From contig PQAL01000005.1 of assembly GCA_003105035.1 (NCBI GenBank), forward strand, positions 62,001 through 126,000: a DNA stretch of 64,000 nucleotides. Reading direction: 5' to 3'. Below, one piece after another: positions 51,871-60,018 of this stretch; within the stretch, counting starts at the first letter, position 1, and each line of letters begins with the position of its first letter. This DNA is from Anaerolineales bacterium. Its GTDB lineage: Bacteria > Chloroflexota > Anaerolineae > Anaerolineales > UBA4823. The notes under the pieces are model-generated. The model saw nothing but the letters and a program-made list of their open reading frames with translations, was not told the DNA's origin and ran no database searches. A program made the position numbers and the translations under genes.

Positions 51871-53190
51871 ATGACAGCCATCCGAACCCTCATCATGGGC
51901 GCCGCCGGGCGCGACTTTCATAATTTCAATGTTTTCTTCCGCGATAACCCCGATTACGAAGTGGTTGCCTTCACAGCCACCCAGATTCCCGACATTGAGG
52001 GCCGCACCTATCCAGCCGCCCTGGCCGGGAAGCTCTACCCTCATGGAATCCCCATCCACGCTGAATCTGACCTGCTAAAGCTGGTTAAAGAATTGAAGGT
52101 AGACCAGGTCATATTCGCTTACAGTGACGTCCCACACGAAGTGGTCATGCACAAAGCATCGGCGGTGTTGGCAGCCGGCGCAGATTTTCGCCTGATGGGC
52201 ACCCGCACCACCCAGCTCAAATCGAGCAAGCCTGTCGTCTCGGTCTGTGCTGTGCGTACTGGCTCAGGCAAGAGCCAGACCACCCGTCGTGTTTCCCTGA
52301 TCCTACGCAGCATGGGGTATAAAGTGGCTGCGATACGCCACCCCATGCCCTATGGAGATCTTGTCAAGCAGGCTGTCCAGCGCTACGCTGACTATTCGGA
52401 TCTGGATCGGTACGAGTGCACCATCGAGGAACGCGAGGAATACGAACCCCACCTGGATAATGGCGTGATTGTTTATGCGGGTGTGGATTACGAGAAGATC
52501 CTGCGCCAGGCTGAGCAGGAAGTAGACATCATCTTGTGGGATGGCGGCAACAATGATTTCTCATTTTACATCCCAGACCTGCAGATTGTTGTGGCAGACC
52601 CGCATCGGCCCGGTCACGAGCTCCGCTATTATCCCGGCGAAACCAATGCTAACTCTGCGGACGTGTTTGTCATCAACAAGGTTGATACCGCCGATCCGGA
52701 GAACGTCATCAAAGTCCGCGAAAACCTGCGCAAGATTAATCCTGACGCCGTGGTGATCGAAGCCGCTTCTCCCCTGTTCGTTGATGACCCGGCTGCCATC
52801 CGCGGAAAACGCGTGCTGGTGATTGAAGACGGACCCACCCTCACCCACGGCGAGATGGCCTATGGGGCAGGTTATGTTGCTGCCCGTCGTTTCGGTGCAG
52901 CTGAGATCGTCGACCCGCGCCCCTTCGCAGTAAAATCCATCAAAGCCACCTTTGAAAAATACCCTAAGACTGGCCCCATTCTGCCCGCCATGGGCTATGG
53001 TGAGGCTCAAACCAGGGACCTGGAAACCACCATTAACAATTCTGATGTGGACATGGTGATCATTGGCACACCGATTGATTTGAATCGAGTGATAAAGATC
53101 AACAAGCCTGCCCAACGCGTGCGTTATGAGCTACAGGAGATCGGCCAGCCAACCCTTGAGGACATTTTAAAAGCGAAATTCGGTAAGTGA
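51871..53190 (+). CDS. COG2403-type predicted GTPase (cyclic 2,3-diphosphoglycerate synthetase-like)
   Basis: A 439-residue cytoplasmic protein. The N-terminal Rossmann-like part (about 1-115) opens IRTLIMGAAGRDFHNFN. A P-loop, RTGSGKSQTTR, is near 129-139, and a GTPase-like FVINKVDTAD lies near 270. The sequence resembles archaeal cyclic 2,3-diphosphoglycerate synthetases, but bacterial homologues have no settled function. AGGAGA lies about 11 nt upstream. It stands alone between argS and a DNA methyltransferase. Confidence 0.75.
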   Translation: MTAIRTLIMGAAGRDFHNFNVFFRDNPDYEVVAFTATQIPDIEGRTYPAALAGKLYPHGIPIHAESDLLKLVKELKVDQVIFAYSDVPHEVVMHKASAVLAAGADFRLMGTRTTQLKSSKPVVSVCAVRTGSGKSQTTRRVSLILRSMGYKVAAIRHPMPYGDLVKQAVQRYADYSDLDRYECTIEEREEYEPHLDNGVIVYAGVDYEKILRQAEQEVDIILWDGGNNDFSFYIPDLQIVVADPHRPGHELRYYPGETNANSADVFVINKVDTADPENVIKVRENLRKINPDAVVIEAASPLFVDDPAAIRGKRVLVIEDGPTLTHGEMAYGAGYVAARRFGAAEIVDPRPFAVKSIKATFEKYPKTGPILPAMGYGEAQTRDLETTINNSDVDMVIIGTPIDLNRVIKINKPAQRVRYELQEIGQPTLEDILKAKFGK

Positions 53191-53218
53191 TTGTGCGGTT
53201 AGAGTAGATAAAAAGCTG

Positions 53219-54469
53219 ATGCCCTCCTTTACCTGGGCTTCGAAATCACTACCAAACCTGCCAGCGACTGCCCTGGAGATGGACTCGATTGTCTATCCCC
53301 AGGGCTTTGGTTATCCTGAAGCCTCTCCCCAAAACCAGCTGATCCTGGGAGACAACCTGGTGATCATGCATACCCTGTTGCCGGAATATCGTGGCAGGGT
53401 GAACCTCATCTACGCAGACCCGCCTTTCTTTACCAACCGTCATTACCCCATGCGCATTGGGAGAGGTGAAGACTCGCGCCGCCCGCAGGATTGGCAGCTG
53501 GCAGAAGGCTACCCGGACCACTGGCCTGATATTGACAGCTACCTGGATATGCTCTACCCCCGCCTGAAGCTGATGTATGAGCTTCTCGCTCCCACCGGCA
53601 CGCTTTACCTGCACCTGGATTGGCATGCCGATGCATATGCCCGCCTGCTGTTGGATGAGATATTTGGCGCTGAGAGACTGCTGAATGAGATCATCTGGGT
53701 CTACCATGGTCCATCTCCCATCCGCACAGCCTTCAACCGCAAGCATGATACTATCCTCGTATATACAAAAGGTGATGAGTACACATTCAATGTCGATGCG
53801 GTCCGCCAGCCGTATGATCCAACCACGGTAAAAACATTTGCATCCTCGCCAAAAGCAGGCTTCGGCAAAGTCCCTGACCTCGCCCGCGGCAAAGTGCCTG
53901 AAGACTGGTGGTATTTCCCGGTGGTGGCTCGCTTGCATCGTGAGCGTACAGGCTATCCTACTCAAAAACCTGAAGCGCTACTGGAACGTATCATCCTGGC
54001 ATCTTCGAACCCGGGTGATATTGTTTCTGACTTCTTCTGCGGTTCAGGAACGACTGCCATCGTTGCTGCAAGGCAAGGTCGCAGCTTCATCGCCACGGAT
54101 GTGAGCTACCGGGCAGTCCACACCTCCCGTTTGAGGCTGGTTGGTGCTGGTGTACCGGCATTCTCCATCCAGCACACCTCTGCTGGTGGCTTGTTGAATG
54201 AAGAATCTAATCTGGCTACTTCGTTAGAGCTAAGACGTGAGGGGCATATCGTATTTCTGCAGGCTGAACGGTTGGATGAAATTGATTATTGGGAAATTGA
54301 CCCTGCATATGATGGATATTTCTTCCGTAGCGCTGCCCAAGCTCTCCGACCGCCTCGCACCGGCAGCCTGCCATGCCAGCTGAACATTCCTTCGATGAGT
54401 AGCGCCTATCCGGTAAATGCCCGAATCGTAGATATCCACGGGAATTCCTGTACTACTAAATTAGATTAA
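53219..54469 (+). CDS. site-specific DNA methyltransferase (beta-class, N6-adenine or N4-cytosine)
   Basis: A 416-residue amino-methyltransferase. Catalytic motif IV is DPPF at 67-70, in VNLIYADPPFF. The AdoMet motif FFCGSGTTA comes later, at 272-280, so the order is that of the beta class. A target-recognition region lies between (about 75-240). A C-terminal tail of about 110 residues is not typical. There is no strong ribosome site at the ATG, and one at residue 21 is possible. No restriction endonuclease gene adjoins it. Confidence 0.85.
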   Translation: MPSFTWASKSLPNLPATALEMDSIVYPQGFGYPEASPQNQLILGDNLVIMHTLLPEYRGRVNLIYADPPFFTNRHYPMRIGRGEDSRRPQDWQLAEGYPDHWPDIDSYLDMLYPRLKLMYELLAPTGTLYLHLDWHADAYARLLLDEIFGAERLLNEIIWVYHGPSPIRTAFNRKHDTILVYTKGDEYTFNVDAVRQPYDPTTVKTFASSPKAGFGKVPDLARGKVPEDWWYFPVVARLHRERTGYPTQKPEALLERIILASSNPGDIVSDFFCGSGTTAIVAARQGRSFIATDVSYRAVHTSRLRLVGAGVPAFSIQHTSAGGLLNEESNLATSLELRREGHIVFLQAERLDEIDYWEIDPAYDGYFFRSAAQALRPPRTGSLPCQLNIPSMSSAYPVNARIVDIHGNSCTTKLD

Positions 54470-54492
54470 CCCTCCCGCTCGGCTAAAAATAA

Positions 54493-54522
54493 AAATCCGT
54501 TAACAAATTTGTTAACGGATTT
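54493..54522. terminator. bidirectional terminator
   Basis: AAATCCGTTAAC (54493-54504) and GTTAACGGATTT (54511-54522) form a perfect 12-bp stem with A/T-rich flanks on both sides, between two convergent genes. Confidence 0.75.
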
Positions 54523-54546
54523 ATCCATTAGTATGTATACCGCAGT

Positions 54547-55275
54547 TTATGCGTCGAGCCGGTAACCAATCCCCCGTATCGTCTTCAGGAACTGTGGTCT
54601 GCGTGGATTCTCTTCGATTGCCTCGCGCAGCCAGCTGATGTGCACGTCAAGCGTGCGGGTATCACCGGTATATTGTGTGTCCCACACTTCAGAGAACAGT
54701 CGTTGCCGCTCCACCGCCTCACCAGCATGTAAGAGCAGTACTTTTAATAAGTGAGTGAGGCGCGGGGTCAGCCGGGCTTCGCGCCCCTTGCACCTTACAC
54801 GCTTCAGCTCCAAATCCAACCGGATAAATCCCACGTGAAGGATATTCTTCCCATCGCCAGGCAGCAAGGGTGCGATGCGATTCAATAGCTTACGCGACGT
54901 GAAGGGAAGCTCAAGGACGACATTCGCCGAGGTTTGGGTTGGTGCGTGTTTTTTGTTCCTTTGTGTTACTGATTCTGCTGGATTGCTCTTTTCTGATTCT
55001 GTGCTTTCATCTTTTTCTTGGTTAGCCGAAGGTAGTATTAAAACGATGGGAATATTTTTAGACTTGGCGCGGATATCATTACAGATGCGCTTACCACTGC
55101 TGCGCAGTGAAGAAGCATTCACTACCACCAGGTCTGGGTCAATTTCAAACAATCGCCTAACAGCCTCGCTACCTGTTGGCACTGTTTCCACCAAGTATTC
55201 TTTTTTTCTTAGGGAGGGGACGAAGGATGCAGATTCCATTCGCTTTCCCTCCACCCATAATAAACAAGCCTTCAT
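54547..55275 (-). CDS. response-regulator-like winged-helix protein lacking the phosphoacceptor
   Basis: A 242-residue protein. The N-terminal 130 residues keep the receiver layout, but Asn (N53, in DLVVVNASS) replaces the phosphorylated Asp and the usual Lys-Pro-Phe reads LPF. A charged low-complexity insertion (about 84-112) lengthens the domain. The C-terminal OmpR-type winged helix (about 145-242) is intact, with LTPRLTHLLKVLLL and RGIGYRLDA. No kinase gene is adjacent. It probably binds DNA independently of phosphorylation. The ribosome site is weak. It diverges from the bifunctional nuclease gene. Confidence 0.82.
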   Translation of the reverse strand: MKACLLWVEGKRMESASFVPSLRKKEYLVETVPTGSEAVRRLFEIDPDLVVVNASSLRSSGKRICNDIRAKSKNIPIVLILPSANQEKDESTESEKSNPAESVTQRNKKHAPTQTSANVVLELPFTSRKLLNRIAPLLPGDGKNILHVGFIRLDLELKRVRCKGREARLTPRLTHLLKVLLLHAGEAVERQRLFSEVWDTQYTGDTRTLDVHISWLREAIEENPRRPQFLKTIRGIGYRLDA

Positions 55276-55497
55276 CTACCAATATTCCACTGTTCAGTTT
55301 TGACAGGCGCAAGTAATTCCCCGCAAAAGGAGTGCACGTATTATACCGTAATCCGTATCTGCGGCAAGATGTTAAAGGATTCCTTTAACATTAAGAGAAC
55401 ACATGATTCAATAATTCTTTAAATCATTAATGGTTTGTTATCCTGATATCCATGTTAGAATCACCCAACTAAGGAACAATGGTGCCGGAGGCATCTT

Positions 55498-56076
55498 ATG
55501 TCTGATATGGTTGAAGTTGTCATCGATAGTATCCGGGTTAGTCTGATTTCTCAACAGCGGATCGTTATCTTGCGTGAGGTGGATGCTGACCGTTATCTAC
55601 CGATCTGGATTGGTATCTATGAAGCCGAAGCCATTGCCTTGGCCCTCCAGGATGTAGAAGTAGCTCGCCCTCTAACCTGGGACTTACTGAAGAATGTTTT
55701 TTCTGTCCTTGATGCCCGCATCATTCGCGTTGAGGTAATTTCCTTACATGACGATACATATTATGGCAATATCGTCGCCGAGTTCGATGGACATAAACTT
55801 GACATCGATTCACGACCTTCCGATGCTATCGCTCTGGCAGTGCGCGCCCATGTGCCTATTCTTGTCTCCCGCCAGATCCTCGATTCAGTCGGGGTGATTC
55901 CGGAGGAAGATATGCAGGAAGGCTCTGGCGAGAAAACCCAGGCAGCCGAAGCACCTACCGCAGAGATCAATGAAGAGAATTTATCGGTATTCAAAGACTT
56001 CCTTGAGAACCTGGACATCGATGACGAAGACAAGGGCAACCAGGAAGATGATGATAAGAAAAAGCCTGATAGGTAA
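55498..56076 (+). CDS. bifunctional nuclease family protein (DUF151)
   Basis: A 192-residue protein. The conserved core (about 1-135) includes ADRYLPIWIGIYEAEAIALA and IDSRPSDAIALAVRAHVPI, the hallmark of this family. A plant member shows RNase and DNase activity; the bacterial role is unproven. The C-terminal 55 residues form an acidic tail with SVFKDFLENLD, common in bacterial homologues, and end in a charged DDDKKKPDR. GGAGG lies 6 nt before the ATG. dnaB follows after 78 bp. Confidence 0.88.
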   Translation: MSDMVEVVIDSIRVSLISQQRIVILREVDADRYLPIWIGIYEAEAIALALQDVEVARPLTWDLLKNVFSVLDARIIRVEVISLHDDTYYGNIVAEFDGHKLDIDSRPSDAIALAVRAHVPILVSRQILDSVGVIPEEDMQEGSGEKTQAAEAPTAEINEENLSVFKDFLENLDIDDEDKGNQEDDDKKKPDR

Positions 56077-56154
56077 GTCAAACATTGGGCGTTTAACGCA
56101 GTAAAATTGAAACATCCGTCTTAAAAAATCCATTCTGGTTGATGAAAGCAGGGA

Positions 56155-57531
56155 ATGAGCGATTTCATTTCTTTTGAGGAAGCTCCTGCACCTACCCCGC
56201 AAGTAGTGCCTCACAGCCGTGAAGCCGAAGAAGCTGTATTGGGGGCAGTGTTAATTAATCCGGAGGCGTATTACGAAGTCTCGCAATTCCTACGCCCCGA
56301 GGATTTTTATATCCAGCGTCACCGCTGGCTGTGGGAATCCTTCATCCGCCTGCAGGAACGCCGTGCACCCATTGATTTTCTCACCGTTGTAGAGGAGCTG
56401 GATCAGCTTGGCCAGCTTAATGAGGTTGGTGGGGCGGTTTATATCACCATGCTGATTAATAACGTCCCCTCCTCCTTGCATGCCGAGGCGTACGGCCGCA
56501 TCATCGAACAGACTGCTATTCGCCGCAGGATGCTTGAAGCCGCCAATCAGATCGCCAAGCTCGCCTATCAGGAAGAAAACCGCCTGGAAGCGGTGATGGA
56601 TGAGGCGGAGAAGGCCATCTTCGGTGTCAGTGAGCGGCGCATGACCCGCGACCTGCAATCCATCAAGACGGTGCTTAGTGATTATTACAGCCGTATCGAC
56701 CAGCTTTCCAAGCGTGACGAGGAAACTTTCGGTGTCCCCACCGGTTTCATCGACCTTGACCGCTTATTAGGTGGCCTGCAGCCATCCGACTTCCTGATCA
56801 TCGCTGGCCGTCCTGGAACTGGAAAGACTTCCTTCATGCTCTCTGTCGCCAAGAATGCTGCCCTGATCCATAAAAAGCATATCGCCATTTTTTCCATGGA
56901 AATGTCCAATGACCAGCTGGCCCAGCGTTTGATCGCTCAGGAAACCGGCATCGACGCCCACCACCTGCGCACTGGCAAACTCTCTGATGATGAATGGTCT
57001 CTCTTTGCTCAGGCAATCGAAGTCCTCAACGACACAATGATCTTCCTGGATGATACCCCCGGTCTGACGCCGATCCAGCTGCGCACAAAATGCCGCCGCC
57101 TGCACATGGAATATAATCTGGACCTGATTCTGGTGGATTACCTTCAGCTGATGAGTGGTGGGATACGCTCAGAAAACCGTGTCCAGGAAGTGTCTTACAT
57201 TTCACGCAACATGAAAATCCTCGCCCGTGAGCTGAATGTCCCCGTCCTGGCGGCTGCTCAGCTCTCACGCGCCATTGAGCAGCGTACAGACAAGGAGCCA
57301 CAGCTTTCCGACTTGCGTGAATCAGGTAGCCTGGAGCAGGATTCTGACGTGGTCATGTTCATCCACCGTCCTGAGCTCTACGAGAAAGACACCCTCAAGC
57401 GCCATCTGGTCCAGATCAAGATTGCCAAACACCGCAATGGCCCGGTTGGGAATATTGAGCTGGTGTTCCGTGAAAACCTGACTAAATTTGAAAACGCCGC
57501 CACCCAGATAATTGACCTGCGGAAGGTCTAG
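56155..57531 (+). CDS. dnaB: replicative DNA helicase
   Basis: The hexameric 5'-3' helicase of the replication fork, 458 residues. The N-terminal domain (about 18-120) opens PHSREAEEAVLGAVLINPEA. The RecA-like domain has Walker A GRPGTGKT at 218-225 and contains VDYLQLMSG and SDLRESGSLEQDSDVV. No intein is inserted. The AGGGA ribosome site is unusually close to the ATG. It is followed after 2 nt by the DnaD-like gene and then a DnaC-like loader, forming a primosome operon. Confidence 0.96.
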   Translation: MSDFISFEEAPAPTPQVVPHSREAEEAVLGAVLINPEAYYEVSQFLRPEDFYIQRHRWLWESFIRLQERRAPIDFLTVVEELDQLGQLNEVGGAVYITMLINNVPSSLHAEAYGRIIEQTAIRRRMLEAANQIAKLAYQEENRLEAVMDEAEKAIFGVSERRMTRDLQSIKTVLSDYYSRIDQLSKRDEETFGVPTGFIDLDRLLGGLQPSDFLIIAGRPGTGKTSFMLSVAKNAALIHKKHIAIFSMEMSNDQLAQRLIAQETGIDAHHLRTGKLSDDEWSLFAQAIEVLNDTMIFLDDTPGLTPIQLRTKCRRLHMEYNLDLILVDYLQLMSGGIRSENRVQEVSYISRNMKILARELNVPVLAAAQLSRAIEQRTDKEPQLSDLRESGSLEQDSDVVMFIHRPELYEKDTLKRHLVQIKIAKHRNGPVGNIELVFRENLTKFENAATQIIDLRKV

Positions 57532-57533
57532 CC

Positions 57534-58229
57534 ATGACCTTTCCAGGTTTCTCCGATGAAGCTACTGCCCAAATTCGCATACCTGAGCAGTTTTTTCGCC
57601 AGGTTTTACCCGATATTACCAACCTGACTGAGCTAAAGCTCACCCTCTATATCATCTGGCGTCTTGAACGCATAGAAGGCGCCATTCACTACCTGCGTTT
57701 CTCCGATCTTTTAAAAGACCCCAACCTGCTCGCATCGATCGCTAAAGATCCTCATAAAGCTCACTCCACCTTGCAAGCTGCCCTGAACAGGGCGGTTAAA
57801 CGGGGTACACTCCTCCAGGCTGATGTTACGGTAGCCGGCGGATCGGAAAAGCTGATATTCCTCAATTCTCCTCGGGGTCGGGCGGCTGTGGCAGCCATTC
57901 AGCGGGGCGAGTGGCACATGGCAGATCATCCTGAGCAGTTGCCGGAGCCTTATCCTGAGCACCCTAATATATTTCAGCTATATGAAGCGAATATTGGACC
58001 TCTCACCCCATTGATTGCGGATGCTTTGCGTGATGCCGAGAATACCTACCCGCCCGACTGGGTAGAAGATGCATTTCGCCTCGCCGTAGAACGCAATAAA
58101 CGCAATTGGCACTATATCGAAGCCATCCTGCATCGCTGGCAGGAAGGAGGACGTGATGACCGAAAAGATCAGCAAGCTCGACGAGACACTGAGGAAGCTA
58201 TCCGAAAATACGGAGACTGGGAGAGATGA
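57534..58229 (+). CDS. DnaD-domain primosomal protein
   Basis: A 231-residue replication-initiation protein. The N-terminal part (about 15-110) looks like a winged helix. The C-terminal DnaD/DnaB2 domain (about 145-210) has IFQLYEANIGPLTPLIADAL and PDWVEDAFRLAVERNKRNWH followed by YIEAILHRWQEGG. In Bacillus, DnaD helps load the helicase with DnaB and DnaI. Here it is wedged between the helicase gene (2-nt gap) and the loader gene (74-bp overlap), which supports the same role. Confidence 0.87.
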   Translation: MTFPGFSDEATAQIRIPEQFFRQVLPDITNLTELKLTLYIIWRLERIEGAIHYLRFSDLLKDPNLLASIAKDPHKAHSTLQAALNRAVKRGTLLQADVTVAGGSEKLIFLNSPRGRAAVAAIQRGEWHMADHPEQLPEPYPEHPNIFQLYEANIGPLTPLIADALRDAENTYPPDWVEDAFRLAVERNKRNWHYIEAILHRWQEGGRDDRKDQQARRDTEEAIRKYGDWER

Positions 58230-59592
58230 GATAGCCGAAGAAATGGATGATTTGAATTACCTCTCATCAAGCGACCTGGCTGGTGATGTAAACTGCCCGT
58301 ATTGTCACGGTTTAGGCTACCTGCGTCGCGACCTTCCCCTTGGTCACCCTGATTTTGGTCGTTTGCAGATTTGCTCCTGTCGGCAGGGCCAGGTGTCTCA
58401 GCAGATCCACCAGCGCTTGTTCAGCATTAGCAATCTGGAAAATCTCCAGCACCTCACCTTCGAGAACTTCCAGCCTCGCGGCCGGATTGGTTTGGGACCA
58501 TGGCAGGCAGATTCTCTTGAGCGAGCCTATAACCAGGCGCAGCAATTCAGCCAAAAAGCGGATGGCTGGCTGCTGCTTCAGGGAGGTTACGGTTGCGGAA
58601 AAACCCACCTAGCTGCCGCGATTGCTAACTTCACCGTTAGCCTGAGCGTCCCTACCTTATTTATTACGGTTCCCGATTTATTGGATGCTCTCCGCTTCAC
58701 TTATTCGAGTGAGGAAAGTACTTTTGAGCAACGTTTTGATGAGATTCGCCAGGCGTCCTTGCTCATCATGGACGATTTCGGCACGCAAAATGCCACCGCA
58801 TGGGCACAGGAGAAATTGTTCCAAATATTAAATTACCGCTATATCAACAAGCGACCCTTGGTGGTGACTACCAACCTGCTGCTCGAGCAAATCGAAGGTC
58901 GCATCCGCTCGCGACTTGAGGACCCTGAGCTGGTGACACGTGTCTTTATCCAGGCACCCGATTATCGCCGGCCAACCGATGACACCACGCATTCAGACCT
59001 GTCTTCCCTGGCCATGCACAGTGAACAGACATTCAGCAACTGGGATGACCGTCAATCAGAGAATCTTTCTGCTGAATTTTGCGAAAGTTTGGCAAATGCA
59101 TTAAAAGCTGCCACATCCTATTCCCGCGAACCGCGTGGCTGGTTGGTATTCACCGGCCCATACGCCTGCGGCAAGACCCACCTGGCTGCTGCCATCGCTA
59201 ATTCTCGCGCCGATTTGGGCCAGCCGCCCTTGTTCATCAGCGTATCTGACCTTCTGGATCATCTGCGGGCAACCTTTAGCACAAACAGCCCGGTCAGCCT
59301 CGACCGCCGCTTCGAGGAGATGCGCAGTGCCCCGCTGCTCATTCTGGATGCCTTGGGTGAGCAGTCGCCCACAGCCTGGGCCAATGAGAAGCTGTTCCAG
59401 CTGATCGATTACCGCCATATTAACAAGTTACCCACGGTGATCACCACCGCAAAATACCTGAATGAAATCGATGAGCGTATCTTAAGCCGCATCCTGGATG
59501 CCCGCTTGTGCACGGTTTACGCCATAAAAGCACCCGGTTATCGGGGAGGCGTAAGCGTGAAGGTCACGCGTCATCGCAAGCGCTCAAAATAA
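58156..59592 (+). CDS. DnaC/DnaI-like helicase loader with two tandem ATPase domains
   Basis: A 478-residue protein. A Cys-rich N-terminal motif (CPYCHGLGYL and CSCRQG) resembles the zinc site of DnaI. Two DnaC/IstB-type AAA+ domains follow, about 190 residues apart. Walker A is GGYGCGKTH (143-151) in the first and GPYACGKTH (334-342) in the second. Walker B keeps a double acid in the first (D206-D207) but reads LDAL in the second, so A399 replaces the second acid. The ATG at 58156 has GGAGG 5 nt upstream and lies within the DnaD gene. It probably loads the DnaB helicase; the second domain may be a non-hydrolysing partner. Confidence 0.88.
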   Translation: MTEKISKLDETLRKLSENTETGRDEIAEEMDDLNYLSSSDLAGDVNCPYCHGLGYLRRDLPLGHPDFGRLQICSCRQGQVSQQIHQRLFSISNLENLQHLTFENFQPRGRIGLGPWQADSLERAYNQAQQFSQKADGWLLLQGGYGCGKTHLAAAIANFTVSLSVPTLFITVPDLLDALRFTYSSEESTFEQRFDEIRQASLLIMDDFGTQNATAWAQEKLFQILNYRYINKRPLVVTTNLLLEQIEGRIRSRLEDPELVTRVFIQAPDYRRPTDDTTHSDLSSLAMHSEQTFSNWDDRQSENLSAEFCESLANALKAATSYSREPRGWLVFTGPYACGKTHLAAAIANSRADLGQPPLFISVSDLLDHLRATFSTNSPVSLDRRFEEMRSAPLLILDALGEQSPTAWANEKLFQLIDYRHINKLPTVITTAKYLNEIDERILSRILDARLCTVYAIKAPGYRGGVSVKVTRHRKRSK

Positions 59593-59608
59593 CCGCAAGA
59601 TCATCATC

Positions 59609-59634
59609 GGCGGGAGGATCCCTCCCGCCTTTTT
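59609..59634 (+). terminator. terminator of the primosome operon
   Basis: GGCGGGAGG (59609-59617) pairs with CCTCCCGCC (59621-59629), followed by TTTTT. Confidence 0.88.
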
Positions 59635-59755
59635 ATTTTCTGTCTTCAATGGGTGGAATGAAATTAATCACAGCCTGTTGGGTTTCTAAATATCGGGGTT
59701 CCCTTAGCTTTTAATCCCGATCAAGACGCTGCGTCCTGAAATTCTATGGGATTTA

Positions 59756-59784
59756 TTGACAGCCATTCAATGATGCGATATTAT
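59756..59784 (+). promoter_or_regulatory. promoter of the iron-permease operon
   Basis: TTGACA (59756-59761) and TATTAT (59779-59784) with 17-bp spacing. No Fur or IdeR box was recognised. Confidence 0.7.
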
Positions 59785-59832
59785 ATCCAAATTGTCATAT
59801 ATAATATTGATGAAAGGAATACGATAACCATC

Positions 59833-60018
59833 ATGTCACCGGCTTGTATCTTCTGCAACCATTCCGATCAGGAATCCCCTTTATTGTCCTTCCAATATCA
59901 GAATGAGCAATACTGGATCTGCCCAGAGCACCTGCCCATCCTGATCCACCATCCCGAGCAGTTGGCAGATAAGCTACCAGGGTTCCAGTCGAAGTTTGTG
60001 CCTGCGGAACATTCATGA
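59833..60018 (+). CDS. small Cys-rich protein upstream of the iron permease
   Basis: A 61-residue protein opening MSPACIFCNH, with a later WICPEHLPILIHHPEQL. Cys5, Cys8, the His-rich middle and the third Cys could form a zinc or iron site. The ATG at 59833 is preferred because the conserved-looking part starts there; the ribosome site AAAGGA is 14 nt away, which is long. The stop overlaps the permease start (ATGA), so the two are translationally coupled. No family is recognised; a metal-related role is inferred from context. Confidence 0.6.
   Translation: MSPACIFCNHSDQESPLLSFQYQNEQYWICPEHLPILIHHPEQLADKLPGFQSKFVPAEHS

Noticed and set aside
53219-55275. Restriction-modification or phage-defence island around the methyltransferase
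   Set aside because: The neighbours are a COG2403 protein, a winged-helix regulator and dnaB-type housekeeping genes. No nuclease or defence gene adjoins.
56155-57531. Intein in dnaB
   Set aside because: dnaB is a common intein host, but the 458-residue frame has normal length and uninterrupted helicase motifs.
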